From Phytopythium helicoides (lineage: Eukaryota > Oomycota > Peronosporomycetes > Pythiales > Pythiaceae), in assembly GCA_024867545.1 (NCBI GenBank), contig JANFNE010000030.1, positions 744,001 to 808,000 of the forward strand: 64,000 nucleotides of DNA, in the 5' to 3' direction. A program made the translations under genes and the position numbers. Every line of letters begins with the position of its first letter. Positions within the stretch are counted from its first letter, which is position 1. Under the pieces are notes generated by a model. That model ran no database searches. It was not told the DNA's origin and saw nothing but the letters and a program-made list of their open reading frames with translations. Shown piece after piece: positions 22,547-33,283 of the stretch.

Positions 22547-25500
22547 GGTGCTGGTTGCTCTTCGTGGCAAGCTGAATTTCCAAATGCAGAGACTCGTCCG
22601 ACCAACCGTCCGACCGTGATAACTCCAGTTACAGATCGATGTGGAGTGCTAGGTGCCCAGAGGACTTGGACAATGAAACTACCGGCGCCTGCTGGGAGGA
22701 AATTAACGGCCTCTGTGATGCCCGAATCATTGGGTGAAATTTTACTGCACCTCGATGAGAAACGTCCAGTGAACACCACCGCGGCTCTTCGTGGAGGCTT
22801 GCTGTCGTGGTCTCAGATCGCACCGCCTGAACGCAACACGCCACTAGAGCTTTGCTGTCGTCAATCATTGAGCTGCATCTTTATGAGTGGAAGGCTTTGG
22901 CGGTGCAAGTTCGTGGCAACCGATAACTTTTCACTCATCACAGTTTTATGGGATTTGGAGTTGTGTTTTCTATGCCCGAAATCATCCAATCACAGCCCTT
23001 TATATTAATTATACCCAATAATACTCCCTTATTGTTATTATTTGAACCAATCATATCATTTCGTTGGCAAGTCCAGCATGCACCCATTCGGGCACTCAAG
23101 AAGCAACAGATATGCGGGATATTCATTCATCATATTATTATTCTCGTATTTTCAACCTCTCCGACCAAGGTAGCATAAAAATTAGGGATATGCAGGATGA
23201 TGGACTCGGACTAATTGATTCATTGCGTCCCAGACCAGAGGCTCCGGAGTTGGCAGTTCGAATGCTAGAGCTTTTTTAGCATTTGTATAACTATCGTATC
23301 GTTGTGCCTAGGCATGATGCCTAGATATGATATCTTGAACGAGAACGAACCATATGCATCTGTTGTTCATGGTAGCGATGATGCTCATTATTTATCTAGC
23401 AGTGCGTAGTTGCCGTACTTCCTGGAGTACTACCTGGCATCCGATTCGTAGTGGACAATTTGTACCGACGATGCTTGTCAGCTGATTTGCCCGACGCTAG
23501 CACAACAAGCCAATTCGCCTGGCTCCCATGCTGCATTTCACTGCTTCCTCATCGAAGTGAGACTACAGTTGGTCGTGGACACTGTACTGCATCCCCTACT
23601 CTTGATCATGAAGCAGTGCTAGGAAACGGGTTGTCTGTCATCCTGGACCTACTTATGGATGTATTTGACATACTGTATTGCTGTGTGGTTCCTCTCCACT
23701 CGACCATGAGTCGAATTCGGCCGAAGACAAGATATGTCGCTTGTAGTCGCAACTTTTCGTCGAGAGAATTGATTCTTCTTTCTGGCCTGCACACCAACAT
23801 GACACACGTATTCACAAGCATTGTACCAAGTGATGAATTGTTTCTCGACCCCAGCTTGCACATCAGTCGTGAGTGCACTTTATGTGATGATGCTCGCGAT
23901 CGAGTGGTAACGATTGTGGTGCAATGGGAGTATTGAGTGTGAGGCTGTCGAAGTGGACGTGGACGTGGCAAGCGATGTTATTATTGTGACCACGATTATA
24001 ATGTGGTTGTGGACAGATCGCCTACGTTAACAATAATTGGTGTTGTAGAGATGTTGGTGCTGGCAATTACCCAAAACAACTCATGTAGCCTTGGTCGAAG
24101 TAGCGGTGTGATAGTGTAATGCACTGGAGATGTAGGGGATGACAATGATAGCATGGTTCCGAGAACAGTAGCGGCGCGAGAAGTGGTGCGGAGACGGGTG
24201 TCAGTGAAGGTAACAATGGCGGCGGCACGATGGAGGCATCATTAGTCAAGTGTATGGACGATGTATGTATTGCTCGTGGAAATGGGTAGCGCGGTATGAA
24301 AACGATTACTCTTGATGATTTTGGTCACGATGGAGAGATGGTCATGACGTGGTGTGTAGTGTCCTTGCTTTCAGAAATTGAGTAGGCATCGTGGATCACA
24401 CAATAATGAAGTCAAAGCCTACTCATCCTAATGTGGGAATTTTGGCCAATCATAGACGGGAAATTTGCAGCACTGGTCTCGACGCCGTTTGGCATTGGCG
24501 CGCTGCCTCCTGCCAGTTGAGCGAGGATTCTGCGCAGTCCCGGACCTGCAGGTGCCTTCATGCGCGTGGACGTTGTACCGTGTAGTGAAGGGTCCTGCTA
24601 AGGTTTGAGTTGAAAACGAGGAAGAATAATGCAGATAGTCAAGAATGAGTTGACGCGGTAGCGTAATTGCTGTGGATTTTAGCATGTAGACGTAATGCAC
24701 ACGACACATTGGGAGTCTCCTGTTCACATCAATCTATCTACTCAAACTGAGATGGTTGTGGGATCTTTATGATGCTGCACAGCTTTGCATCTGATTGGCA
24801 GCACTCCTTGTACAAATGAAGTTGTTACGGCGTGATGGATAAGACGTCGCCAGGCTTCGGTAATTGAGGGTTGCTCGCGTCAACTTTCATGAGCGAGACT
24901 GTAATCAGGTATTGCTTCGCGATGAAAGGATCACAGCTCTGTGCTTCCTGATACTCCTTGTGCCAGTTTTACTGTTAGTTGGGATCAATACTTCACCCAA
25001 GCAAGATACAAAACCAACACCTGCTGTTGCTGCTCGAGTGGTTCAGGGGCTTGTGCTTCACCAGGAAAGAGCCGTAAAATATGGATTCCCCTCACCGTAT
25101 CTTGCCGCATCCAGAGCAGCGCTTCAATACAGATGCTCGACAACACACCATTGTCCTTCACATTGTTGCCTTGAATAAACTCGCGCAAACATACTCAACA
25201 GATATCATCAAGTCAAAGTCAATGTTCAGCACTCCTTGGTCACAGTCAGTGTGGTACCGTCGACAGTATTGATGAGTTGAACAGGGTGCTGATCCATACT
25301 TTTCTTCATTTTTTTTTTTAAGGGTGATTCGTACGTCGACACTAGAACTTTCTCTCGCAAAGTCTTCGCGACACTCTTGGTGTCGTGTGGTTCCACCTTT
25401 TTCCAACAAGCACTCGGGAGCGATATGTATACAGATTCCCTTCAGCCTCATCCACCTTGCAATCGTACCTCGCGCGGCCGATTCATTATCGACACGTTCG

Positions 25501-25930
25501 CATTGGAACTGGACGGCTGAGAGCTGCAGTGGGTGAATGTGATTTTCCAATTCTTCAAGTCAGTCAGAACCATTCAAGAGCTTTCGAGTGTGTTTTGGGC
25601 GAGATTCTCACGGATGAAACGTCGACCAGCTGTGTCGATAACGAAGAGCGACGACGTCCAATTAATGCGGCACCACGAAGGTACCGCGAGCGTGAGACTG
25701 CGGTGGATCGAGAAGAACGCTTGCGTCGTGGCCGCTTTCGGCCACAAGCACGACGATCACGAATTGTAAAATCAAATAACTTGCGTGAGACTGCTGATGA
25801 CAGCTCAGCATCAATCCGAATTGGTATCGGAAGAAAGCGTGTGGCATCTCTCGCATTTGCGCTCACTAATTGACGAGAGATAGCTGGCCCACTCGCAGCT
25901 CTGTATTTGATGCGAGCTTCATGATATTAC
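22547..25930. other. gene-poor stretch with possible decayed Helitron Rep traces
   Basis: No intact gene is recognised. On the minus strand near 23650-23860 a frame ends in AIQYVKYIHK, which resembles the YxxKYxxK-type Rep tyrosine motif of Helitrons, but the surroundings are too decayed to be sure. The remainder is AT-richer and shows only short frames. Confidence 0.3.
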
Positions 25931-27990
25931 ATGAGCGCTGCATGTGCCACACTGCCTCTAATGGATATCCTAAAAGAGCCAGTTAGTAACGAGGCTACTA
26001 AGTGCGATCTTTTTAGACTCTCCGAGGACGACAACGTGGCAATATACAGTCCAGTATCTCTTTTGAATGACTACTGCTGTCGACCGCTCATGTTGACTGA
26101 TTTCTACTTGTTTGAATAAATGCGTGATGACATCCGCATGCCGTTCGTTGACTCCGATTCTCCACTAGAAATTGTGGTGAGGCGTAGTCAGTGCGCGCTA
26201 TTGCTCTTTATGCCCTTTCGTGCTGTGAATGATTTATTAGTCAACGATTTGAGCAATGAATCGTCAGTCGACGCGTACAAAGCATGGGAACCGTTACGGT
26301 CGAGTTTTTCCTCGAGATCATGGCAAATATGGACGACTATCAACTCGGAAACATGCAAGCAAAAGCTGAAGCTGCAACCCATAACGAAGACTCTGGTGTT
26401 CAAGTTGACAATGACGACGTTACGGGGAATCGTGTGGATATAGACACGATGACCAATACGGCATTGACCAACAACAACTCAGTTTCTGACGACATTTGTG
26501 CTTTGGGCGATAACTTTGCCAAGGAGAGAAAATACCAGTGTTTCCGACATTAAATACGAAAGAAAGTGCCGAATCAGCCTTCGTGCAGCCAGAAATGCTA
26601 ACATCGTCTGAAATGTCGACGGCAAACAGCTTTTTGTGCTTGCACCAGTCCGCTACCAGAGATGAGCTCCCAAACTTTACCGCAAGCGAATTTAAGCAGT
26701 GGATTGATAATTATTCGACTGATGAAGCTCAGCCATCGGCATAGTTCCAAAATGAGAGTCCTAATTAAGTCATAGAGCAATTGCTGGTGCACTTGAGTGT
26801 ACGAGAATATGCTGACTACCAGCAGACAACGTTCATTCTCAAGTCCATGTTGGCAGTTATGCATCTGTCGGTGTTGTATCTCAAGCATTTTTATTGAATA
26901 AGCGTCAACATACAGCTTTCGTGATGATTGCAACCGCATTGCTCCGAAGCTTCCTCTGCTACTTCCAGACTCAGATCCGGGAGGAGCAATTGCCCATGTT
27001 CCTGGGTGGGGCTGGTGGAACTGGAAAGAGTCGAGTAAGTGGTGCTGTTGATTCGTTCTGCGCCAGTTGGCATCGTAAAGTGCGTTTGTAAAAACCGTGT
27101 TGACAGGAAAGGCTGCCACACTGATTGGAGCCCGCACTTTGGCAAGCTTTCTACTTCGTATTCAGCGTATTAATCAAGAAAAGATTTTCTGTCCGCTTGA
27201 CGCGCTAGTGATTGATGAAGTATCAATGATGTTGAAACCAGAATTGCTCAAGTTGGACAAGGTACTACGTCGCTACAGAAAGTTTCCAGACGTACCGTTT
27301 GAGTTCGACCAACTGTTTCGGATATTGAAGGATTTGAGCGCTGGAGGATGTTCATGACTGTTATTGTTTTGGAAGAGTGCATGCGCTTTCGCAGCAACCC
27401 TCAGTGGGGGGAAGGCTGCAAGAAAGCACGTTTTGGTGAGTGGACTTCCGAGCTCCAAGCAATAATCAACAATCGAGTTGTTAAGAGTCCTGGCGTCCAG
27501 CCATCAAGTAGTGTGTTTGTCACACCCGAGAACTCCAAGCGCTTGGCTATCAACAACGCATTTATTGCAGAAACGGCTCCCCACCTACCAACTGGAGTCT
27601 ATCCGCTGCGTTGGTACACCGAAAGGTGTTGCTAACGGAAAACTTCGTACCCTTCACAGCCGGAAAAAACATTTCATCTTGTACGTGATGGTTAAACAGG
27701 CATGCTCGTGCAACTGCCGATCAAAGCACCAGAGTACGCTATATTGCGTCTCCCTAGATCAAGAGCAGTTCCAGTGCGACCAGGCATGGACCCAGAGCTC
27801 CTCCCTGTGTAGTATAAGACTTCTTCATTTTCAAAATCCACCATACCGTTGCCCCCAGCACTAAACGGGAGGCCCCGCTCACTATCGATCAAAGTCCAGC
27901 GGTTTCCATTTGTATGTGCAGTCGGTTCCACAGTGTGCTGACACTCTGTGTCCAACAGGGAAAATTGGGAAGTGAGATTCTGTCTGTTAC
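25931..27990 (+). pseudogene. decayed Helitron PIF1-like helicase
   Basis: Successive frames show, in order: a DDYxxRPxxLxDFYLFE-like stretch near 26080 (Helitron linker region), a FMPFRAVNDL / WEPLRS-like segment at 26200-26310, a Walker A motif GGAGGTGKSR near 27010-27040, a TGKAATLIGARTLASF-like motif Ia near 27105, a Walker B-like VIDEVSMM near 27212-27235, then EECMRFRSNPQWG and LSIKVQRFPFVCAVGSTV-like C-terminal helicase motifs up to about 27950. Stops and frame changes break it into at least six pieces, so it cannot be functional. It is a different and older copy from the Helitron at 56-62 kb, with the same domain order. Confidence 0.65.
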
Positions 27991-28139
27991 GCAAAAGGCT
28001 AAGACCTACGGCTCCTACTCCTACTGGAGCTGAGGGGGAGGCCGTGTCGGGTCGCGTGAGCTGCTATCGATGTCGCGTCGACATCGATGACGCCGACGTG
28101 TCGGTGCCGGTCGCAGGTGGTGTTCATGCAGTCTTGTAT

Positions 28140-28262
28140 ATGCAGGTGGTGTTGTCGTTGTTGATGTTGCTGTTTGGTGTTGATGTAGCCGTTGTAGTTG
28201 GTGTTGCAGTTGCCGTTGTTGTTGATGTTGCAGTTGGTGTTGCAGTTGCTTTTGCCATTCAG
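28140..28262. repeat. degenerate GTTGNN hexamer repeat
   Basis: About 120 bases of variants of GTTGTTGATGTTGCAGTTG, giving spurious Val-rich frames on the plus strand and Asn/Thr- or Gln/His-rich frames on the minus strand. This is simple sequence, not a gene. Confidence 0.8.
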
Positions 28263-29003
28263 GACAGCTGGTGGACGGTGGAGGGTGATGTGCTGGTGGC
28301 CGTTGATCTCCACACACAGTTTACAAGATTCAAGGAGAAACACTTAATGCTATGACCATCATGGACTGGACATCAACACGCAGCATTGTGAACATACCAC
28401 AACAGACGTACCTTCTCGTTTCGAGAGTTACGTCCAGACTTGCTTTGATTGCTCTTTCTCCGTTCACCCCGAAACTCGCTAAATGGTCTCGACCGCCTGG
28501 AAGTGGATTGAATGAAGAGCAACGTCTAAATCAGCTAAGCGATCGTACCTTAGCAACGACTTCTACTAGCGCAATTGACAGGTCCCCTAACTAACAAGAT
28601 GGCATATTCCATATAGGTGACTGTCGGACAAGGTGTACTGTAGATTTGTTGTCGCCTTCAATAGCGAATGTCTGTAGTTTCTTCAACCACTTTCCAAACG
28701 TGTTCAATTAGTGCGCTAAGATGGCAAGTCACCAACCTCGTCGTTCCAAGAGTAAGTGGGTGGATTCATTACTTCGCTGGCCGGCTTGGGTCGCCGTGTG
28801 GTGGCTGCAGTTGGTGGCGGTCGGGGATGTACAACTGTTCCTTTCTATTGACATGGCATACGTTCATTGAGCGAGGTACCGGGCTTGCAGAAGTATTGGA
28901 TCACAACGGCAGAACACTGCGTGGGCTAATGTATACCTTTACTTCTCTCGATGCTAATTCTCCAAGCTGTCTGGCTATCTACGTGTAGAAGGGCGTGAGC
29001 TCA
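28263..29003. other. gene-free stretch
   Basis: Only short frames without recognisable domains on either strand. Confidence 0.35.
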
Positions 29004-29865
29004 TCATGCGTATACCCGCCTTCGATGAAGAGCCGCATCCGACTTCTTGTGCTTGTCTGGGCTGAGCCAACTGTGCGGCACCGCAGTGTACCAAGCGAAC
29101 CAGGTGTCAAAAACTGGCGTAAGTTTTGATCGGCAGCGGCGTGTGACTGGTACATCTACATTCTTTTCTCTTACTTGTTCATGACAAGCTGGCGTCTTCG
29201 CTTTAGTTTTGGTGTTTGTAGCTTCTAGAAAGTTGACACGAGCCTCTATACTCCGGTTGACCTCAATTAACTCTTCAATCAAGGCCGTCTGATGAGCGAA
29301 TGCAACTTTGTCCATCGTGTTTCTTCCATAATGTCGTCTGCAGTGGTGCGCACTTGAGTTGCTGACCTTTCAAGTAGCTGTGACCATGCATGCAGGCTTG
29401 TTGTCGTCACAACAGAGGCCTTGGTGCAGCAAAGAACTGTCTTTATTGCAAGTACCTCAGTATTGATCTTCATCAGCAATGGGTAGTGGTAGATGATGAT
29501 TGCACTGAGCACATCTTTATCGCAGATGTTGGACGCCTTGTTCACCAGTCCGGTGCTTGCGTTGAAGAGGTTGCTACTCACATCTCTAATCTGCTCTTTT
29601 GGAACCGAGTCGAAGGCTTCCAGTGATGGGAGAGCGACGGCTTGCTTTGGCGCCATCCCACTCAACACCTTCGCAGCTTGATGGCCTTCCTAGGAGTGTT
29701 GAAGACGTACGCGAATGCTTTGTTTGTTGTGACCAAGTTCCAAGCTCCTCGATCAAAGGTCCACTGAGCTGTGAGCTCTGAGCTAGCATTTGCATGCCGC
29801 GCCCGACTCTTCGAAACGAGTGAAACTTCAGCTGCTCCTTGACTCCAGCTTGGACGGCAACACAA
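29004..29865 (-). pseudogene. frameshifted multicopy oomycete hypothetical protein
   Basis: Three minus-strand frames read on from one another: one to ...FAYVFNTPRKA near 29690, a second from VLSGMAPKQ to about 29300, and a third with IEELIEVNRSIEARVNFLEA ending in a DTWFAWYTAVPHSW segment. The sequence reads as a single protein with a short C-terminal coiled coil. The TWFxWY segment recalls a multicopy oomycete protein family of unknown function, but that is from memory and unverified. At least two frameshifts separate the parts, so this is a pseudogene or an error-containing copy. No function is proposed. Confidence 0.4.
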
Positions 29866-30601
29866 TCAGGCAAGCGGTTAAAAAGAGCGTGGATTGTAAG
29901 AATCCGAACTCACTGCGTTGAGCGAGTCGCGAGTCGTGTTTCTTTTGCTGTAGAACTAGAAGTGAACAGCTATCAGTGGCGCACAACTGTTGGTGTGAAC
30001 GCTCATGTGGATCAGGCTATGACATACATGTATGAAAATAGGGTTCCCCCGGAGATGCTCCTTCGAATGGAAGAAAGGGTTGTTGTGGGCACGCACCTGC
30101 TGGATAGCCCTCTTTTCTATCTGCGGACGGCGGGGCGGGTCTCGGGGTCGCTCCCTCGCATTCGGCAATCCAACATGGATCCCGACTGTCGGTGTTGTGT
30201 CTGCTCCGCTGCTGCTGCTCGATGTCGAATTGCGAAGATGCTAGTGCACCGCTGTCTTCAAGCAGATCCAGCTATGGGATTGAGTCGGTCAGCTCATGAG
30301 GGCTTTCTTCTGATTGTACTGGCAAGTGGTTCAACAGCGCAGCGCAAGGTGACTATTGCGTGACCAAGGCTGGCGCTAGCGCCAGTGGCGGACACGTCGC
30401 GAAGTCTTCGCCAGGAAAGAGTGGTAGCGCTTGCTTGTTGGACGTCTTCATGCGGATAAAGCGGAAGAAGAGAACGCCACCAGCACCGATGATGAGCTGG
30501 TGCTTCCGAAACGAAGTGAGGTCTAATGCGCGTCCAATGAGGTATCAGAGGAGGCACAACAGCACTGTGTCTTGATATACCATTGCATAAGTGGGTGATG
30601 A
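29866..30601. other. gene-poor stretch left of the transposon nest
   Basis: A 174-codon plus-strand frame crosses 29839-30363 but has no recognisable domain and no supporting structure. No RNA gene was recognised. Confidence 0.3.
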
Positions 30602-31193
30602 TGTAATGGGCCCCATGTCCATTACATGACACAATCTGGTCACAGATTGGTGTCTGTGGCAGCAGACTGGTGTGAGACACACTCACGGGAGCAATCAATG
30701 ATTGCGACCGCACGGAATGTTCTCGAAGCATTCTCGAGTGCTCTCTGCACACGTGTCTCTGTGCACGAAGATGGTTCCTGCTGGATTTCTATCTAGTGAC
30801 GAAGCCGACGTGTCATTGTGGGTACATGTTAGTGGTTTCAACCAATCACAACGTGCCACGTGGCGGGAGAGAGGTTCTTTGTTGAAGAACCCGAAGCTCA
30901 AGTTCAAGTTCAAGTTGGAGAACATTCTCCTGGTCCAAGCTTCAAGTTCAACCTGATTCAACCCAAGGTTTTATATTGCATTTGTAGGTTGATTGCATTT
31001 AACCCCATAGGACCCTAGTGGTTTTATGCTCGTAGGATTCAAGAACCATAAGCTTTTCAATTCAGTTGCAAATTTGCCGCCTTCAACTCAAGTCTCCCTC
31101 CTCCTCCCTCCAAGTCGGGAGAGACCAAGTCTTCCTCAAGCGCAAGCGTGTGTGCCGTGTTTTGGGGACTGTCGTGGACAGCGCCCCATTACA
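30602..31193 (+). repeat. 5' LTR of truncated Ty3/Gypsy copy
   Basis: 592 bp, beginning TGTAATGGG and ending CCCATTACA, the same length as the two LTRs of the inner element at 39146 and 46050. It differs from them at a handful of sites (at least seven by eye), so this copy is older or from another subfamily member. It is followed by the same candidate primer-binding site (TGGTAGCAC two bases after the LTR). Confidence 0.9.
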
Positions 31194-31363
31194 CCTGGTA
31201 GCACTTCGAGAGGTCCTTCCTGCGACCTTCCTAGAAGGGATTGCCGAAGTTGCGCTGAGCACTTCGTGAACCCTGCTCTAGAAGAGGATTGACAAAGAGG
31301 CTTTCGCCCTTTGTGCACTTCCTTTCAAGACTCTCCCTGTCTATTGCGCAGACAGCAGAAGGG

Positions 31364-32133
31364 ATGGAGACTCCGACGAGTGTGCTGCACGAAGACCAAG
31401 TGACGCTGACGAATGAGCAGTTTCCTCATTTGTCCGGTCATGAGTGGGCAGCCCTCGAGCGGATGAGTGCAGTCATCGGTGAGGCAGCTGTGATCACACT
31501 GTTGAGATCAGCCTCTCCGGAGAGCAGCGAAGCGCGGCAGTGAGCTTCATGCACCATGAGGTCATGGACTCTCGTCGACAGCCCGCAACTCCTGTCTCGA
31601 CGATGAGAGTAACGCCTCTGAAGCTCGACATCTCCCCGTATCGCGGCGGAGAGAACGAACCTCTGGCGAGGTGGTTCGTTGAGTTGGATGCAGCGGTGAC
31701 TGCAAGACAGCTCCGGGACCCGACGCAGCAAGTGTTGTTCGCAATGTCCAACCTTGCGGGTCGAGCGAAGAGTTGGGCGTTTGGGAAGCGTTTGGCGGAG
31801 CCAACATGCTTCTACAACCTCGACGACTTCAAGCAAGAGTTGAAGCGCGCGTTCGAGCCTCCGCAGAGCGAGTTCCGTGCTCGTGCCGAGTTTCTCAAGC
31901 TTCGACAAGGACGCCAAGACCTCCACTCGTATGCACAACGCGCACGATATCTCGTGTCGTGCATAGTGGATCAACCGATCGATATGGCAACACAAGTTGT
32001 CACATTCATGGCCGGTCTGGACGATGGACCGATCCGGAACCAACTGTTCCGCGAGTACCCAACGACGCTGGATCAGGCCATCGAGAGAGCGATGCAAGAA
32101 GAATTCAGCATCAAGCAAGCCAAGTTCGGTGGA
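31364..32133 (+). pseudogene. gag: truncated gag of the Ty3/Gypsy copy
   Basis: Very similar to the gag at 39908-40951. A one-base loss near 31520 (GGAGAGCAG against GGATGAGCAG in the intact copy) shifts the frame after residue about 52. The second frame runs on through the retrotransposon gag domain to ...QAKFGG, where homology ends abruptly at 32133 against the LTR of the large minus-strand element. The zinc knuckle and all of pol are missing and do not reappear on the far side of that element. Confidence 0.85.
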
Positions 32134-33149
32134 TGTGATATAGTGATTGCAAAAAATACAGGCGTAGTGAACCCCCCCCCTCACGTTGTGTTCCCTTTTG
32201 GCAAGGTTCTTTCCCTATAAGCCGGGTTGCACACGTATGAACAGGGTTCAACAAGCAACACACACACCGCTCCGCTGGCTACGAGCAAGCCAGCGAGCTG
32301 CACTCGCACTCCGTGCCCTCAGCTAGGAAGCTGACGACGTGCACTAGGCACTACACGGCAGCTGACGGACCGAAATCCCTCAGCTGAAGGGTCTTTCGCC
32401 GCACTAAAGGCGGCTCGGCCCACACACAGGGCCACCAAGCACTCCCACACTCTTGGCCTGACCTTGGGCGCAACCACGACACTCAATGTGCGTTGGTGCA
32501 GCCGGCGGTCATATCCAGCCCACACCCACGACTCACCTTGCGCAGATGCTTGCGTCGGACTTGGAAAATTCCGCTCTGTATTGTTTACTTTATAGCTTCA
32601 TCATCTTCCTACTGTCTCCTATACAATATGCAAGTATAAAAATCCTACTTCCGCTGAGCAGTCGCGTCCGACCAGCAGCGGTGCCTCTTCATCTGTCCCT
32701 TGGGCCGTTTGACTGGCCGTTGTATGGGCAGCTTGGGCGACCTTCCTGCCACCGCCCGCTCACCCGGCCAGACTTTCGCCACAGGCCACTTGTCACAGTC
32801 AGCTGTACACGCTTGTCCACCGTCCAGTGTACCCGTCTACGGGCACTGCCCAGGCGCCACCGTCCGGGGTACACACCCACCACCGGCCAGTGTACCCGTC
32901 TACTGGCACTGCCGACCGTCACCGTCTGAGGGTACATACCCGCCACCGGCTAGTGTACCCACACCTCCCAGCTACATTCGGTCAACCCATGAGCGCTTGG
33001 ACAGAAGTGTAAATTGTTTCCCTCCGACGCTGGGACGCCCGCCTGATAGCCTCAGCGCTTGGTCATAATTGCAATTTCTTCGGATGCCTGTCCGGCCAGC
33101 CGCTAAATTGTCCGGGACCTTGGTCAGAATTGAAATTTGCTTCACCACA
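32134..33149 (-). repeat. 3' LTR of the large minus-strand element
   Basis: 1016 bp. It matches 51881-52836 closely but carries extra tandem units around 32830-32930 built on GTGTACCCGTCTAC...GGCACTGCC. It contains two TTCCGCT heptamers. Confidence 0.85.
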
Positions 33150-33283
33150 ACCGCCCCTGGCGCGTGACGAGCCAATCAGTGAGTCGCGCGGCAAACTTTT
33201 CTGTCGTCGGCTGTTCTGTCCAAAATTTCCGCCGGCCACTCGCATCAACCGCCCCCGGCCGCAGCTCGATCGCTCCCGCGCGC

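Noticed and set aside
23451..23936. 161-codon plus-strand frame
   Set aside because: Starts at GTG, no domain; the opposite strand has weak Helitron-like traces.
28140..28343. Open frames in the GTTG repeat
   Set aside because: Simple-sequence translation only.
29839..30363. 174-codon plus-strand frame
   Set aside because: No recognised domain, and it overlaps the antisense of a better-supported decayed gene.
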